Positions 16,597 to 25,350 of a stretch of DNA of 64,000 nt are shown here, piece by piece. Within the stretch, counting starts at the first letter, position 1. Each line of letters opens with the position of its first letter. The position numbers and the translations under genes were made by a program. Below the pieces are notes generated by a model. The model was not told the origin of the DNA and did no database searches. It was given only the letters and a program-made list of their open reading frames with translations. This stretch comes from Sphingomonas sp. Root241 (lineage in GTDB: Bacteria; Pseudomonadota; Alphaproteobacteria; Sphingomonadales; Sphingomonadaceae): contig NZ_LMIV01000001.1 of the NCBI RefSeq assembly GCF_001428865.1, positions 863,776 to 927,775 on the forward strand, given 5' to 3'.

Positions 16597-17226
16597 ATGC
16601 AAATCGGAATGATGCGCGGTCTGATCGCGGGATTCGCGCTGGCGCTGCTCGCCGGCTGCGGGCCGACGCAGGAGCCCGATGCCAACAAGTCGATCGTGTT
16701 CCAGGGCAATGCCGACGAGCTGATCGTGCCCAAGGCCGAGCCCGCGAACATCGCCAATGTGGCGGAAGTCGCCGAGCCCGCGGTCAATCTTGCGCCCGAC
16801 GGGCTGAGCCTCGTGCTTCCCACCGGCGCGACGCGGCACATGGCCTTCGGAATGCCGCGCGACGTCACGACCCGGGCCATCGCCGCCGCGCTGGGCAGTC
16901 CGATCGAGGAGGGCGACAATCAGGAATGTGGCGCCGGGGCCTTGTCCTTCGCCAGCTTCCGCGGCGGCCTCGGCCTCTATTTCGACGGCGGCAAGTTCGT
17001 CGGCTGGGACCTTGACGGGCGCGACGGCGGCCGGTTCGCCACTGCGGCGGGCGTCGGCATCGGCTCGACCCGGAAGCAGCTCGAATCCGCCACTGCGATC
17101 AGAATCGAGGATTCGACGCTCGGCGTGGAGTTCAGCGCCGGCGACCTGTCCGGCCTGCTCAGCTCGCGCGATCCCGAGGGCGAGGTCACCAATCTCTGGG
17201 CCGGCACGACGTGCATCGCCCGCTGA
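16597..17226 (+). CDS. Hypothetical lipoprotein
   Basis: Predicted lipoprotein of 209 residues. The signal peptide ends in the lipobox LALLAGC, with the acylated Cys followed by GPTQEPDAN. GGAGG six bases before the ATG at 16597 fixes the start. The mature part has an Ala/Pro/Val-rich linker and then a compact domain with two related halves (GMPRDVTTRAIAAALG... and GIGSTRKQLESATAIRI). I do not recognise a named family. The stop overlaps the next gene by 16 bp. Confidence 0.75.
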   Translation: MQIGMMRGLIAGFALALLAGCGPTQEPDANKSIVFQGNADELIVPKAEPANIANVAEVAEPAVNLAPDGLSLVLPTGATRHMAFGMPRDVTTRAIAAALGSPIEEGDNQECGAGALSFASFRGGLGLYFDGGKFVGWDLDGRDGGRFATAAGVGIGSTRKQLESATAIRIEDSTLGVEFSAGDLSGLLSSRDPEGEVTNLWAGTTCIAR

Positions 17227-17636
17227 TCGAGCCCGCCATTGCCGATGACAAGGCGGCCGTGGTCGCCCTCTGGCACGCCTGCGGCCTCACGCGCCCGTGG
17301 AACGACCCCGAGGCCGATTTCGCCCTCGCGCAGGGCGGTGGTGCCTCGGCGGTGCTCGTCGCGCGCGGAGAAGGGATCGCGGGCAGCGTCATGGTCGGCT
17401 TCGACGGCCATCGCGGCTGGGTCTATTATCTCGCAGTGTCGCCCGATCAGCGCCGCACCGGGCTCGGCCGCGCTCTGATGGCTGCCGCCGAGGACTGGCT
17501 CCGCGCCCGCGGCGCGCCCAAGGTCCAGCTCATGGTCCGCGAGGACAACGCCGCCGCGCTCGATTTCTACGAAGCGCTCGGCCTCGAACGGCAAAAGGTC
17601 GCGGTGCTCGGCCGCTTCCTCAGGGAGGATGCATGA
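17211..17636 (+). CDS. GNAT-family N-acetyltransferase (YpeA-like)
   Basis: 141-residue GNAT enzyme. The acetyl-CoA pyrophosphate loop is seen in SPDQRRTGLGRALMAAAEDWL, and the C-terminal NAAALDFYEALGLERQK is typical of the YpeA branch. It starts at a GTG 16 bp inside the preceding lipoprotein gene and its stop overlaps the following ATG, so the three are probably one transcript. The acceptor substrate is unknown. Confidence 0.88.
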   Translation: MHRPLIEPAIADDKAAVVALWHACGLTRPWNDPEADFALAQGGGASAVLVARGEGIAGSVMVGFDGHRGWVYYLAVSPDQRRTGLGRALMAAAEDWLRARGAPKVQLMVREDNAAALDFYEALGLERQKVAVLGRFLREDA

Positions 17637-17980
17637 CCGTCACGATGTACGGCATCAAGAATTGCGACACGATCAAGAAGGCCCGCGCCTGGCTCGACGA
17701 GCACGCGATCCCTTATGCCTTCCATGACTACAAGACAGCCGGCGTGGATCCCGCCCGGCTCGCCCGCTGGATCGAAATGGAGGGCTGGGAGACCGTGCTC
17801 AACCGCGCCGGCACCACCTTCCGCAAGCTCCCGGACGCCGACAAGGCGGGCCTCGACGCGGGCAAGGCGACCGAATTGATGCTGGCCCAGCCCTCGATGA
17901 TCAAGCGCCCGGTGCTCGAGCATCCCGGCGGCATCCTGATCGGCTTCGCGCCGGAACGCTACGCCCGGGCGCTGCTTTAG
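17633..17980 (+). CDS. ArsC/Spx-family protein (YffB type)
   Basis: 115-residue thioredoxin-fold protein of the ArsC-like Spx/YffB group. It has MYGIKNCDTIKKARAWLDEH, a single Cys rather than the Spx CxxC pair, then HDYKTAGVD and SMIKRPVLEHPGGILIGF. It is not a typical arsenate reductase because the NPRCSKSR motif is absent; a separate ArsC is at 30679. AGGGAGG lies before the ATG, which overlaps the upstream stop. Confidence 0.85.
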   Translation: MTVTMYGIKNCDTIKKARAWLDEHAIPYAFHDYKTAGVDPARLARWIEMEGWETVLNRAGTTFRKLPDADKAGLDAGKATELMLAQPSMIKRPVLEHPGGILIGFAPERYARALL

Positions 17981-18043
17981 GGTGAACCTATACAAGCTGT
18001 TGATTCATAACAGCTATATCGTGTTCATCGTGGAGCCCCTTAC

Positions 18044-18150
18044 CGTCATCCCCGCGAAAGCGGGGACCCATCTCCGACAGTTTCCACAAACGCACCGGTG
18101 CATTTTGCCGCTCGCTCAGGAGGTGGGTCCCCGCTTTCGCGGGGATGACG
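18044..18150. repeat. Intergenic palindrome, family B, copy 1
   Basis: Outer arms CGTCATCCCCGCGAAAGCGG and its complement CCGCTTTCGCGGGGATGACG enclose about 60 bp that includes GCACCGGTGCATTTTGCCGC. Each arm also folds on itself. Related copies are at 27801, 44911 and, in a diverged form, 24439. It lies in the 251-bp gap after the ArsC-like gene. Confidence 0.85.
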
Positions 18151-18231
18151 TGTTTTAATATGCGCCCTCATCCTAGCCGCCGCGCCCGATTTCCGGTATT
18201 CTCGCTTGCAGAAAATGCATGGGAGGGATGC

Positions 18232-18672
18232 ATGGCTACCTATCTTCGGCAGAAGCCTGCGGCGTGGTTCATGGTCGTGGCGGTGCTTCTCGTGCTCTGG
18301 GGGCTCGCGGGGTGCGCGTCCTTCTACGTTCACTTCGCCTATGGCCCCGACATCGATCCCAACGCCACCGACTGGGACCGCGCCTATTTCGCGGCGCTGC
18401 CGGCCTGGCTCAACATCGTCTATGCCGTCGCGGTCGGCGCGGGGCTGCTCGGCTCGATCGCCTTGCTGCTGCGCTCGAAGCTGGCCCAGCCGCTCTACCT
18501 GGTCTCGCTGATCGCGGTGGTGATCCAGTTCGGCTATATCTTCGCCGCCACCGACCTGCTCGCGCACAAGGGCGCCGCGGCCACCGTGCCGTTTCCTTTG
18601 TTCATCCTGGTGGTCGCGATCTTCCAGATCTGGATCGCCGGTCTCGCCCGGCGCCGCGGCTGGATTTCCTGA
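18232..18672 (+). CDS. Small four-helix membrane protein
   Basis: 146-residue inner-membrane protein. Hydrophobic segments lie near residues 10-30, 60-80, 90-112 and 118-138, with a polar periplasmic loop (FAYGPDIDPNATDWDRAYFAALPAW) between the first two. GGAGGG is just upstream of the ATG at 18232. Similar proteins are often loosely labelled sugar transporter in sphingomonads, but nothing here proves transport. Confidence 0.65.
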   Translation: MATYLRQKPAAWFMVVAVLLVLWGLAGCASFYVHFAYGPDIDPNATDWDRAYFAALPAWLNIVYAVAVGAGLLGSIALLLRSKLAQPLYLVSLIAVVIQFGYIFAATDLLAHKGAAATVPFPLFILVVAIFQIWIAGLARRRGWIS

Positions 18673-18695
18673 CGCCGCCGCTTTAGCGGCGCAGC

Positions 18696-19331
18696 ATGGC
18701 TTCCGAATTCGACTCGATCCGCGTCCGTGCCGAGCAGGTCGGGCTGTTCGAGACGATCGTCCTGCACGGCCGGCTGAGCGACGCCGCTCCGCTGACTGCC
18801 GCCCTCGAAGCGTCGATCCGCGCGCACCAGGCGCAACAGCCCGGCATCGAGCGCTCGAATATCGGCGGCTGGCATTCGAAGACCGACATGCTCGAATGGG
18901 GCGGGCCCGCCGCCGCGAAGCTCGCCGAGATGGCGGTGCGCACCGCGAAGCGCCTGTCGCATTTCGAGGGCCGCGAGGCGGCGACGGTCGAATGGGACGT
19001 GCGCATGTGGGCCAACGTCTCGCCTCCCGGCGCGCTCAACATGAGCCATTCGCACCCGGGGGTGCTCTGGGCGGCGGTCTATTATGTCGCGGCGGGCGAG
19101 GGGGCGGGCGGCGAGCTCTATCTCGAGGATCCGCGCTTTCCGCTGCCGCAAATGACCTTGCCCGGCTTCCGCGTGCTCGGCGTGGACGGTCAGCCCCAGC
19201 CAGTCGAGCATCGCATCGCCTCGAAGACCGGCGACCTCATCCTCTTCCCCGCGTGGATCCGCCACGGCGTCCGCCCCTATCTCGGCAGTGGCGAGCGCAT
19301 CTCGATCGCGATGAACCTCAGCGCGCGATAA
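18696..19331 (+). CDS. Putative 2-oxoglutarate/Fe(II) oxygenase
   Basis: 211-residue member of the 2OG-Fe(II) oxygenase group of the TIGR02466 type. The jelly-roll core is visible: NMSHSHPGVLWAAVYYV gives one histidine ligand, LYLEDPR follows, and FPAWIRHGVRPYLGSGERIS gives the distal His and the Arg that binds 2-oxoglutarate. A short GCCGCCGC/GCGGCG hairpin precedes the start. Substrate unknown. Confidence 0.75.
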   Translation: MASEFDSIRVRAEQVGLFETIVLHGRLSDAAPLTAALEASIRAHQAQQPGIERSNIGGWHSKTDMLEWGGPAAAKLAEMAVRTAKRLSHFEGREAATVEWDVRMWANVSPPGALNMSHSHPGVLWAAVYYVAAGEGAGGELYLEDPRFPLPQMTLPGFRVLGVDGQPQPVEHRIASKTGDLILFPAWIRHGVRPYLGSGERISIAMNLSAR

Positions 19332-19369
19332 TGCTTCGGCGCAGCCCCGGAAAACGCTAGAGGAGCCCC

Positions 19370-20227
19370 ATGTCCACCTACACGCTCGACACCGGCACCA
19401 GCCGCGCCAATCCCACGCCCTCGCCGATGAAGCGACTCACCATCCCCGCGATCCGCGATCGCAAGGGGAAGGATCCGGTGGTGATGCTGACGGCCTACAC
19501 CACGCGAATGGCGCAATTGCTCGATCCGCATTGCGACGTGCTGCTGGTCGGTGACAGCCTCGGCCAGGTGATCTACGGCCTGCCGTCGACGCTGCCGGTG
19601 ACGCTCGACATGATGATCGCGCACGGCGCCGCGGTGGTGCGCGGCAGCTATCATTCGCTGGTGATCGTCGACATGCCCTTCGGCAGCTATGAAGCGAGCC
19701 CCGAACACGCGTTCGAATCGGCCGCGCGCGTCCTCGCCGAAACCGGCGCCGCGGGCGTGAAGCTCGAAGGCGGCACGGCGATGGCGCCGGTGGTCGAATT
19801 CCTCACGCGGCGCGGCATCCCGGTGATGGGGCATATCGGCCTCACCCCGCAGTCGGTGAACGCGCTGGGCGGCTATGGCGCGCGCGGGCGCAGCAATGCC
19901 GAACATGCCAGCATCCTCGACGATGCCCGGGCGATAGCCGATGCCGGCGCGTTCGGCATGGTTGCCGAGGGCGTGGTCGAAGGGCTCGCCAACGAGATCA
20001 CCGCGGCAGTGACGGTGCCGGTGATCGGCATCGGCGCCTCCGCGCAATGCGACGGGCAGGTGCTGGTGACCGAGGACATGCTCGGCCTGTTCGAGCGCAC
20101 GCCGCGCTTCGTGAAGCGCTACGACGATCTCGCTGGCCGCATTTCCGCCGCGGTTGCGACCTATGCCGCCGAAGTCCGGTCGCGGGACTTCCCGGGCGCC
20201 GAACAGGTCTATCCCGCGCGCGGCTGA
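19370..20227 (+). CDS. panB: 3-methyl-2-oxobutanoate hydroxymethyltransferase
   Basis: Makes ketopantoate from 2-ketoisovalerate and methylene-tetrahydrofolate, the first committed step to pantothenate and CoA; 285 residues, slightly longer than usual because of an N-terminal extension before [15 protein letters not shown]. Diagnostic stretches are [61 protein letters not shown] and [21 protein letters not shown] precedes the ATG. No other pantothenate gene is adjacent. Confidence 0.97.
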   Translation: MSTYTLDTGTSRANPTPSPMKRLTIPAIRDRKGKDPVVMLTAYTTRMAQLLDPHCDVLLVGDSLGQVIYGLPSTLPVTLDMMIAHGAAVVRGSYHSLVIVDMPFGSYEASPEHAFESAARVLAETGAAGVKLEGGTAMAPVVEFLTRRGIPVMGHIGLTPQSVNALGGYGARGRSNAEHASILDDARAIADAGAFGMVAEGVVEGLANEITAAVTVPVIGIGASAQCDGQVLVTEDMLGLFERTPRFVKRYDDLAGRISAAVATYAAEVRSRDFPGAEQVYPARG

Positions 20228-20303
20228 AGGGCTAGCAGCACGCTTTCTTTAGGCGGAGGGCACGGCTAAGGTCCGCGCCCGCACCAACCCCACGGAGTCA
20301 CTC

Positions 20304-21011
20304 TTGGCGCTTCCTCCCGGTACCACTGACGAAGCCTTTCTGCGCGAAGTCGACGAGGAGTATCGCCGCGATCAGGCGATGCACATCCTGCGCAACTATG
20401 GCCGCTGGATCCTCGGCGCCGTGGTGCTGGCGCTGGTCGCGTTCGGTGGCTGGCTCTACTGGCAGCATTACAGCGAGCAGAAGGCGGGCACGCAGGGCGA
20501 GCAATATGACGCCGCGATGCGCCTTGTCGAGGAAGGCAAGGCCGCGGAGGCGAACCCCGCGCTCGACAAGATCGCCGCCACCAGCGGCGAAGGCTATGCC
20601 GCGACCGCACGCCTCGCCCAGGGCAGCCTGTTGCTCCAGAAGAACGACATCAAGGGTGCCGCCGCGAAGTTCGCCGAAGTCGCGAACAATGCGAAGTTCC
20701 CGCAGCCTTATCGCGATCTCGCGCTGATCCGCCAGACCGCCGCCGAGTTCGACAGCGTCAAGCCGCAGGTCGTGATCGATCGCCTCAAGGGGCTGACCAA
20801 TCCCAATTCGCCGTGGCTCGGCACCGCGGGCGAGCTCGTCGCCGCGGCCTATCTCAAGGCGGGCAACAAGGCCGAGGCCGGCCGGCTCTACGGGCAGATT
20901 GCCCAGGGCGGCGAGAAGGTCCCCGAATCGATCCGTCAACGTGCGGTTCAGCTGGCGGGCGTACTCGGTGTCGACGCCATCGATCAGTCGAAGGATACCA
21001 AGGCTAAATGA
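20304..21011 (+). CDS. YfgM-like tetratricopeptide membrane protein
   Basis: 235-residue protein with an N-terminal cytoplasmic tail, one membrane helix (WILGAVVLALVAFGGWLYW, about 33-51) and a periplasmic TPR-like domain rich in Ala/Lys/Glu helices. This is the TPR_21/YfgM family, an ancillary subunit of the SecYEG translocon that links to periplasmic chaperones. It starts at TTG with GGAG eight bases upstream. The stop overlaps the bamB start (ATGA), the conserved yfgM-bamB order. Confidence 0.85.
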   Translation: MALPPGTTDEAFLREVDEEYRRDQAMHILRNYGRWILGAVVLALVAFGGWLYWQHYSEQKAGTQGEQYDAAMRLVEEGKAAEANPALDKIAATSGEGYAATARLAQGSLLLQKNDIKGAAAKFAEVANNAKFPQPYRDLALIRQTAAEFDSVKPQVVIDRLKGLTNPNSPWLGTAGELVAAAYLKAGNKAEAGRLYGQIAQGGEKVPESIRQRAVQLAGVLGVDAIDQSKDTKAK

Positions 21012-22330
21012 ACAACAAGGTGAGGGTGGCTGCCGCTCTCGCGGCGCTCGCGTTGGTGAGCGGCTGCGGAGTCTTCAAAGGCGGCGGCAAGAAGACCCCC
21101 GTGCTCGGCGAGCGCGTGCCGATCCTGGTGTCGGAGAGCGACATCACTGCGGACAAGGGCCTCGCGGCGGTCGACGTGCTGCTGCCCGAGGCGGCGGCGA
21201 ACGACGGCTGGCGCCAGCCGGGCGGCAATGCCGCCAAATCGATGGGCCATCTGGCGCTCGGCGCAAGCCCGGCGCGCATCTGGTCGAAGGACGTCGCCAA
21301 GCCGTCCAAGAAGGAACGCCTGGCCGCATCGCCGGTCGTGTCCGAGAACAAGCTCTTCGTGATCGACACCGATGGCGTCGTCCATGCGCTGGCGGCGGAT
21401 ACCGGCGCCGAATTGTGGCGCGCCAACACCGCCAATGAAGAGGGCAACAAGTCCGCGCGCTTCGGTGGCGGCGTCAGTGTCGAGGGCGAGCGTGCGTTCG
21501 CGAGCAACGGCCTGGGCGACGTCGTCGCGATCAACGTCGCCGACGGCAACGTGCTGTGGCGCAAGCGTCCCGGCGGCCCGCTGCGCGGCGCGCCGACGCT
21601 GGCCAATGGCAATGCCTATGTCGTCACGCAGGACAACCAGCTCTTCGCGCTCGCGCAGGATACCGGCGAGATCAGCTGGACGGTTTCGGCGAGCCTCGAA
21701 TCGCAGGGCGTGTTCGGCGTCGCCGCGCCGGCCTCGGCACTGGGCACGGTGGTCGCCGGCTTCTCGTCGGGCGAGCTCAACGCCTATCGTTACGAGAATG
21801 GCCGCTCGCTGTGGGACGTGGTGCTCTCGCGCACCTCGATGTCGACTTCGGTGTCGTCGCTCTCGGACATCGATGCCGAGCCGGTGATCGATCAGGGCCG
21901 CGTCTATGCGATCGGGCAAGGCGGCCGCATGGTCGCAATGGATATGGCCAGCGGCAATCCATTGTGGGAACAAACCATCGCCGGCATCTCGACGCCCTGG
22001 GCGGCGGGCGAATGGCTGTTCGTCGTCACCGACGACGCCCGCCTGATCGCGATCGCGCGCGGCACCGGCAAGATCCGCTGGATCTCGCAGCTGCGCCGTT
22101 ACCAGAACCAGAAGAAATCGAAGAACCCGATCAGCTGGGTCGGCCCGGTGCTGGCCGGCGGCCGCCTCATCCTCGGCAACAGCCGCGGCGAGATCGTCTT
22201 CGCCTCGCCGACCGACGGCAGCGTCACCGGCACGATGGACGTCAAGGAGTCGATCTCGCTCCCGCTCGTCGTCGCGAACAACACGCTGTACGTGCTGGAC
22301 GACAAGGGTCGGTTGAGCGCGTATCGGTAA
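21008..22330 (+). CDS. bamB: Outer membrane assembly factor BamB
   Basis: Lipoprotein subunit of the BAM complex, which inserts beta-barrel proteins in the outer membrane; 440 residues. The signal peptide ends in the lipobox LALVSGC. The rest is an eight-bladed PQQ-type propeller with repeated motifs such as GVVHALAADTGAELWR, GDVVAINVADGNVLWR, NQLFALAQDTGEISW and GRMVAMDMASGNPLWE. It is preceded by yfgM with overlap and followed by der after a terminator-bearing repeat. Confidence 0.93.
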   Translation: MNNKVRVAAALAALALVSGCGVFKGGGKKTPVLGERVPILVSESDITADKGLAAVDVLLPEAAANDGWRQPGGNAAKSMGHLALGASPARIWSKDVAKPSKKERLAASPVVSENKLFVIDTDGVVHALAADTGAELWRANTANEEGNKSARFGGGVSVEGERAFASNGLGDVVAINVADGNVLWRKRPGGPLRGAPTLANGNAYVVTQDNQLFALAQDTGEISWTVSASLESQGVFGVAAPASALGTVVAGFSSGELNAYRYENGRSLWDVVLSRTSMSTSVSSLSDIDAEPVIDQGRVYAIGQGGRMVAMDMASGNPLWEQTIAGISTPWAAGEWLFVVTDDARLIAIARGTGKIRWISQLRRYQNQKKSKNPISWVGPVLAGGRLILGNSRGEIVFASPTDGSVTGTMDVKESISLPLVVANNTLYVLDDKGRLSAYR

Positions 22331-22340
22331 AAGCGATAAT

Positions 22341-22484
22341 CCCCCCTCCCTGCAAGGGAGGGGCAGGGGGTGGGTAAGAAAAGGTCGGGCTCGATGCCCG
22401 ACCTTTTCTTTTTATTCACACGGTGTCGCCGGGCTCGCCTTCGGCTCGCACCCACCCCCAACCCCTCCCTTGCAGGGAGGGGAG
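22341..22484. repeat. Intergenic palindrome, family A, copy 2
   Basis: Left arm CCCTCCCTGCAAGGGAGGGG with GGGGGTGGGTAAG; right arm CACCCACCCCCAACCCCTCC ending GGGAGGGG. The interior carries a GTCGGGCTCGATGCCCGAC hairpin followed by TTTTCTTTTT, and GGCTCGCCTTCGGCTCGCAC before the right arm. It lies between bamB and der. Confidence 0.85.
22381..22414 (+). terminator. Rho-independent terminator inside palindrome A2
   Basis: AAGGTCGGGC / GCCCGACCTT forms a ten-base-pair stem with loop TCGAT, followed by TTCTTTTTATT. It is 50 bp past the bamB stop and should end the yfgM-bamB transcript, so der probably has its own promoter. Confidence 0.75.
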
Positions 22485-22551
22485 TCCTTCTTCACGCGGC
22501 GTGAAGAACGAAGTACGGCATTTCACAAGCCAAACCCGAACGGAATTCTTT

Positions 22552-23925
22552 GTGCCCCTTCCAACAGTCGCCATCATCGGACGCCCGAATGTCGGCAAGT
22601 CGACGCTGTTCAACCGGCTCGTCGGCAAGCGGCTGGCGCTGGTCGATGATCAGCCCGGCGTCACGCGCGATCGCCGCGAGGGCGAGGCGAACCTGCTCGG
22701 GCTCGAATTCCGCGTGATGGATACCGCCGGTTACGAAGATGACGACGCCGCGACGCTTCCCGGCCGGATGCGCGCGCAGACCGAGGCCGCGGTGCGCGAA
22801 TCCGACGTCTCGCTATTCCTGATCGACGCCCGCGCCGGGGTGACGCCGCTGGACGAGGAGATTGCCCGATGGCTGCGCAGTACCGACCGTCCGGTGGTGC
22901 TGATGGCCAACAAGGCGGAGGGCAAAGCGGGCGAATCGGGCATATTGGAGGCGATGGCGCTTGGCCTCGGCGATCCGATCCCCTTTTCGGCCGAACATGG
23001 CGAGGGCGTGGTCGATTTGTTCGAGGCTTTGCTCCCGCATGTCGAGCGCGACGAGGAAGAGGAAGCGCCCGAGGACGACGAATCGCCCGATGCGCCGCTC
23101 AAGCTCGCGATCGTCGGCCGCCCGAACGCCGGCAAGTCGACCCTGGTCAACCGGCTGCTCGACGAGGACCGCATGATCACCGGCCCCGAAGCCGGGATCA
23201 CGCGCGATTCGATCTCGGTCGACTGGGAGTGGGAGGATTTCGAAGGGGCCAAGCGCAAGGTCCGCCTGATCGACACCGCCGGCCTGCGCAAGAAGGCGCG
23301 GGTCGAGGAAAAGCTCGAAAAGCTCTCGGTGATGGATACGTTGCGCGCGATCGACTTCGCCGAGGTGGTCGTCCTGCTGCTCGACGCCACGCGCGGGCTC
23401 GAGGTGCAGGACCTCAAGATCGCCGATCGCGTGCTCCAGGAGGGCCGCGCGCTCGTCATCGCGCTCAACAAATGGGACGTCGCCGAAAACGCCTCCAGCC
23501 TGTTCAACGGGGTCAAGGGCGCGCTCGACGAGGGGCTGGCGCAGGTCAAGGGCGTGCCATTGCTGACGGTCTCGGCCGAGACCGGCAAGGGGCTGGACAC
23601 GCTGATGAAGGTGGCGTTCGAGACGCGCGAGGCCTGGTCGCGCCGGGTTTCCACCGGCCAGCTCAATCGCTGGTTCGAGCGCGCGATCGAGGCCAATCCG
23701 CCCCCCGCGCCCGGCGGCAAAAGGATCAAGCCGCGTTACGTCACGCAGAACAAGGCGCGTCCGCCGAGCTTCATCCTGTTCGGGACGCGAGTGGACCTGC
23801 TCCCGGTCAGCTACCAGCGCTATCTGATCAACAGCCTGCGCAAGGAATTCGATTTCGGCGCGGTGCCGGTGCGCCTCACGCTTCGTGCGCCCAAGAACCC
23901 GTTCGATCACAGCAAGAAAGACTGA
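22552..23925 (+). CDS. der: Ribosome assembly GTPase Der (EngA)
   Basis: GTPase needed for 50S subunit assembly; 457 residues with two tandem G domains and a KH-like C-terminal domain. First G domain: [19 protein letters not shown]. Second: [33 protein letters not shown]. The tail has [23 protein letters not shown]. The GTG at 22552 ([13 protein letters not shown]) matches the usual family start; an in-frame GTG at 22501 would add a 17-residue extension coded partly next to the repeat and is less likely. Confidence 0.95.
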   Translation: MPLPTVAIIGRPNVGKSTLFNRLVGKRLALVDDQPGVTRDRREGEANLLGLEFRVMDTAGYEDDDAATLPGRMRAQTEAAVRESDVSLFLIDARAGVTPLDEEIARWLRSTDRPVVLMANKAEGKAGESGILEAMALGLGDPIPFSAEHGEGVVDLFEALLPHVERDEEEEAPEDDESPDAPLKLAIVGRPNAGKSTLVNRLLDEDRMITGPEAGITRDSISVDWEWEDFEGAKRKVRLIDTAGLRKKARVEEKLEKLSVMDTLRAIDFAEVVVLLLDATRGLEVQDLKIADRVLQEGRALVIALNKWDVAENASSLFNGVKGALDEGLAQVKGVPLLTVSAETGKGLDTLMKVAFETREAWSRRVSTGQLNRWFERAIEANPPPAPGGKRIKPRYVTQNKARPPSFILFGTRVDLLPVSYQRYLINSLRKEFDFGAVPVRLTLRAPKNPFDHSKKD

Positions 23926-24012
23926 CGGCCGCGCCGTAGCGGAAGATATCAACGCCCTGTTTACGTTCCCGAACTATGATCGCTCCGGTACCGTCGGGGG
24001 GTATGCTTGGGT

Positions 24013-24432
24013 ATGGACGTGACGATCGGTAATGATCCGCTGGTGAACTGGGAGAATTTCCAGCAGGCGCGCTCCGAGCTGGGGGCGAATTTCGTGCGCA
24101 TCCTCGGCTATTTCCGCGAAGACGGCATCAAGTCGGTCGACCGGATCGAGGACGCGATGCGCAGCCAGAACGCCACTGCGATGGTGATCCCGGCGCACAC
24201 GCTCAAGGGCGAAGCGCGCCAGTTCGGCGCCGATCCGCTCTCCGACGTGGCCGAGACGATCGAGATGATCGCGCGCGGCTGCATCGAGCGCCGCGAGACG
24301 CCGACCGAGGCGCTCGAGCATGTCGTGAAGCTGCGCCCGCTGTTCGAGACCACGCTCGACATGCTCGAACGCGAGGCGAATCCGCTGGTGGCGCGCAAAC
24401 CGGCTGCGTTCGGGCGCAGGCCGGTTCTTTAG
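24013..24432 (+). CDS. Hpt-domain phosphotransfer protein
   Basis: 139-residue single-domain histidine phosphotransferase. A four-helix bundle is predicted, with the phospho-accepting His in IPAHTLKGEARQFGADPLSDVAETIE; the HxLKG motif is the Hpt signature. It starts at ATG 24013, two codons after an in-frame TTG. No kinase or regulator is adjacent, so it probably serves a phosphorelay encoded elsewhere. Confidence 0.85.
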   Translation: MDVTIGNDPLVNWENFQQARSELGANFVRILGYFREDGIKSVDRIEDAMRSQNATAMVIPAHTLKGEARQFGADPLSDVAETIEMIARGCIERRETPTEALEHVVKLRPLFETTLDMLEREANPLVARKPAAFGRRPVL

Positions 24433-24438
24433 AGATAC

Positions 24439-24519
24439 CGTCATCCCGGCGAAAGCCGGGATCTCGTGCCGCAGACTGTTCGCTCGTTGCCTGAGATCCC
24501 GGCTTTCGCCGGGATGACG
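24439..24519. repeat. Intergenic palindrome, family B variant
   Basis: Outer arms CGTCATCCCGGCGAAAGCCG and CGGCTTTCGCCGGGATGACG enclose about 35 bp. It is a shorter, diverged relative of the family B palindromes at 18044, 27801 and 44911, located between the convergent Hpt and bfr genes where it may also serve as a two-way terminator. Confidence 0.8.
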
Positions 24520-24529
24520 GCGGTGCCGT

Positions 24530-25012
24530 CTAGCTCGCTTCTTCGGCCTTGCTGTTGAGCTGGATGTAGTTCTCCAGCCCCATCCGCGCGATCATGTCGA
24601 ACTGGCGTTCGAGCGTGTCGACATGCTCTTCCTCGCTTTCGAGGATATCGACGAACAGGTCGCGGGTGACGAAGTCGCGCACTGCCTCGCAATGCGGGAT
24701 CGCTTCCTTGAGCACGGCGATCGCCTCGACTTCCACGGCCAGATCGGCGCGGAGGATCTCCTCGACGGTCTCGCCGATGCGCAGGCGGCCGAGCAACTGG
24801 AAGTTGGGAAGCCCTTCGAGGAACAGGATGCGCTCCGCCAGTTTGTCGGCGTGCTTCATCTCGTCGATCGATTCGTGGCGCTCGAGCTCGGCGAGCTTCC
24901 TGACGCCCCAATTGTCGAGCAGCCGGTAGTGCAGCCAGTATTGGTTGATCGCGGTGAGCTCGTTCTTGAGCACCTCGTTGAGGAATTCGAGGACCTTTGC
25001 GTCGCCCTTCAT
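24530..25012 (-). CDS. bfr: Bacterioferritin
   Basis: Iron-storage haem protein forming a 24-mer shell; 160 residues. With the start at 25012 the ferroxidase ligands fall at Glu18, Glu51 and His54 and the haem ligand at Met52, matching the classical numbering. Two ATGs compete: the upstream one at 25021 has AGGG directly against it, while for the one at 25012 the AGGG sits at normal distance, so the ribosome-binding site decides for 25012. It follows bfd on the same strand, 90 bp apart. Confidence 0.95.
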   Translation of the reverse strand: MKGDAKVLEFLNEVLKNELTAINQYWLHYRLLDNWGVRKLAELERHESIDEMKHADKLAERILFLEGLPNFQLLGRLRIGETVEEILRADLAVEVEAIAVLKEAIPHCEAVRDFVTRDLFVDILESEEEHVDTLERQFDMIARMGLENYIQLNSKAEEAS

Positions 25013-25102
25013 GGCTTTCATCCCTATGCTTTACCGGGATGCCATAGCGCTAAAAGAAGGTGCCGGAAACCGCAGAAATCCGCGGTTTTTTAGTTGCGAA
25101 CG

Positions 25103-25273
25103 CTACGCAGCCGCACGCTCGGCGTTGATGATCTCGCGCGCGAACGGCACGCACTGGCCGCATTTCGGGCTGCGTCCGAGCGCGCGATACGCCTGGCACG
25201 CGCTGGTCGCGCCCTCCCGGGCAGCCGCACGCACATCGTTTTCCCGAATTGCATTGCAAACGCAGACGACCAT
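25103..25273 (-). CDS. bfd: Bacterioferritin-associated ferredoxin
   Basis: 56-residue [2Fe-2S] protein that reduces bacterioferritin to release iron. The four ligands are Cys4 and Cys6 (MVVCVCNAI) and Cys38 and Cys41 (SPKCGQC). GAGG lies just upstream of the ATG. It is first of the bfd-bfr pair, in line with a shared iron-responsive transcript, although I could not identify a Fur or Irr site by eye. Confidence 0.92.
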   Translation of the reverse strand: MVVCVCNAIRENDVRAAAREGATSACQAYRALGRSPKCGQCVPFAREIINAERAAA

Positions 25274-25350
25274 CTGACCCTCACGCCTCGATGTCGAGGG
25301 ATGTACGGCTATTGAGACCGATTCGCAAGGGTATTGCGAGGCATTCGCAG

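Noticed and set aside
17633..17980. Arsenate reductase
   Set aside because: The ArsC active-site motif is absent; it belongs to the YffB/Spx-like group, while a true ArsC lies at 30679.
18044..18150. Possible CRISPR repeat or tRNA-like structure
   Set aside because: The repeats are single palindromes at dispersed sites, with no regularly spaced direct-repeat array and no cloverleaf; no cas genes are present.
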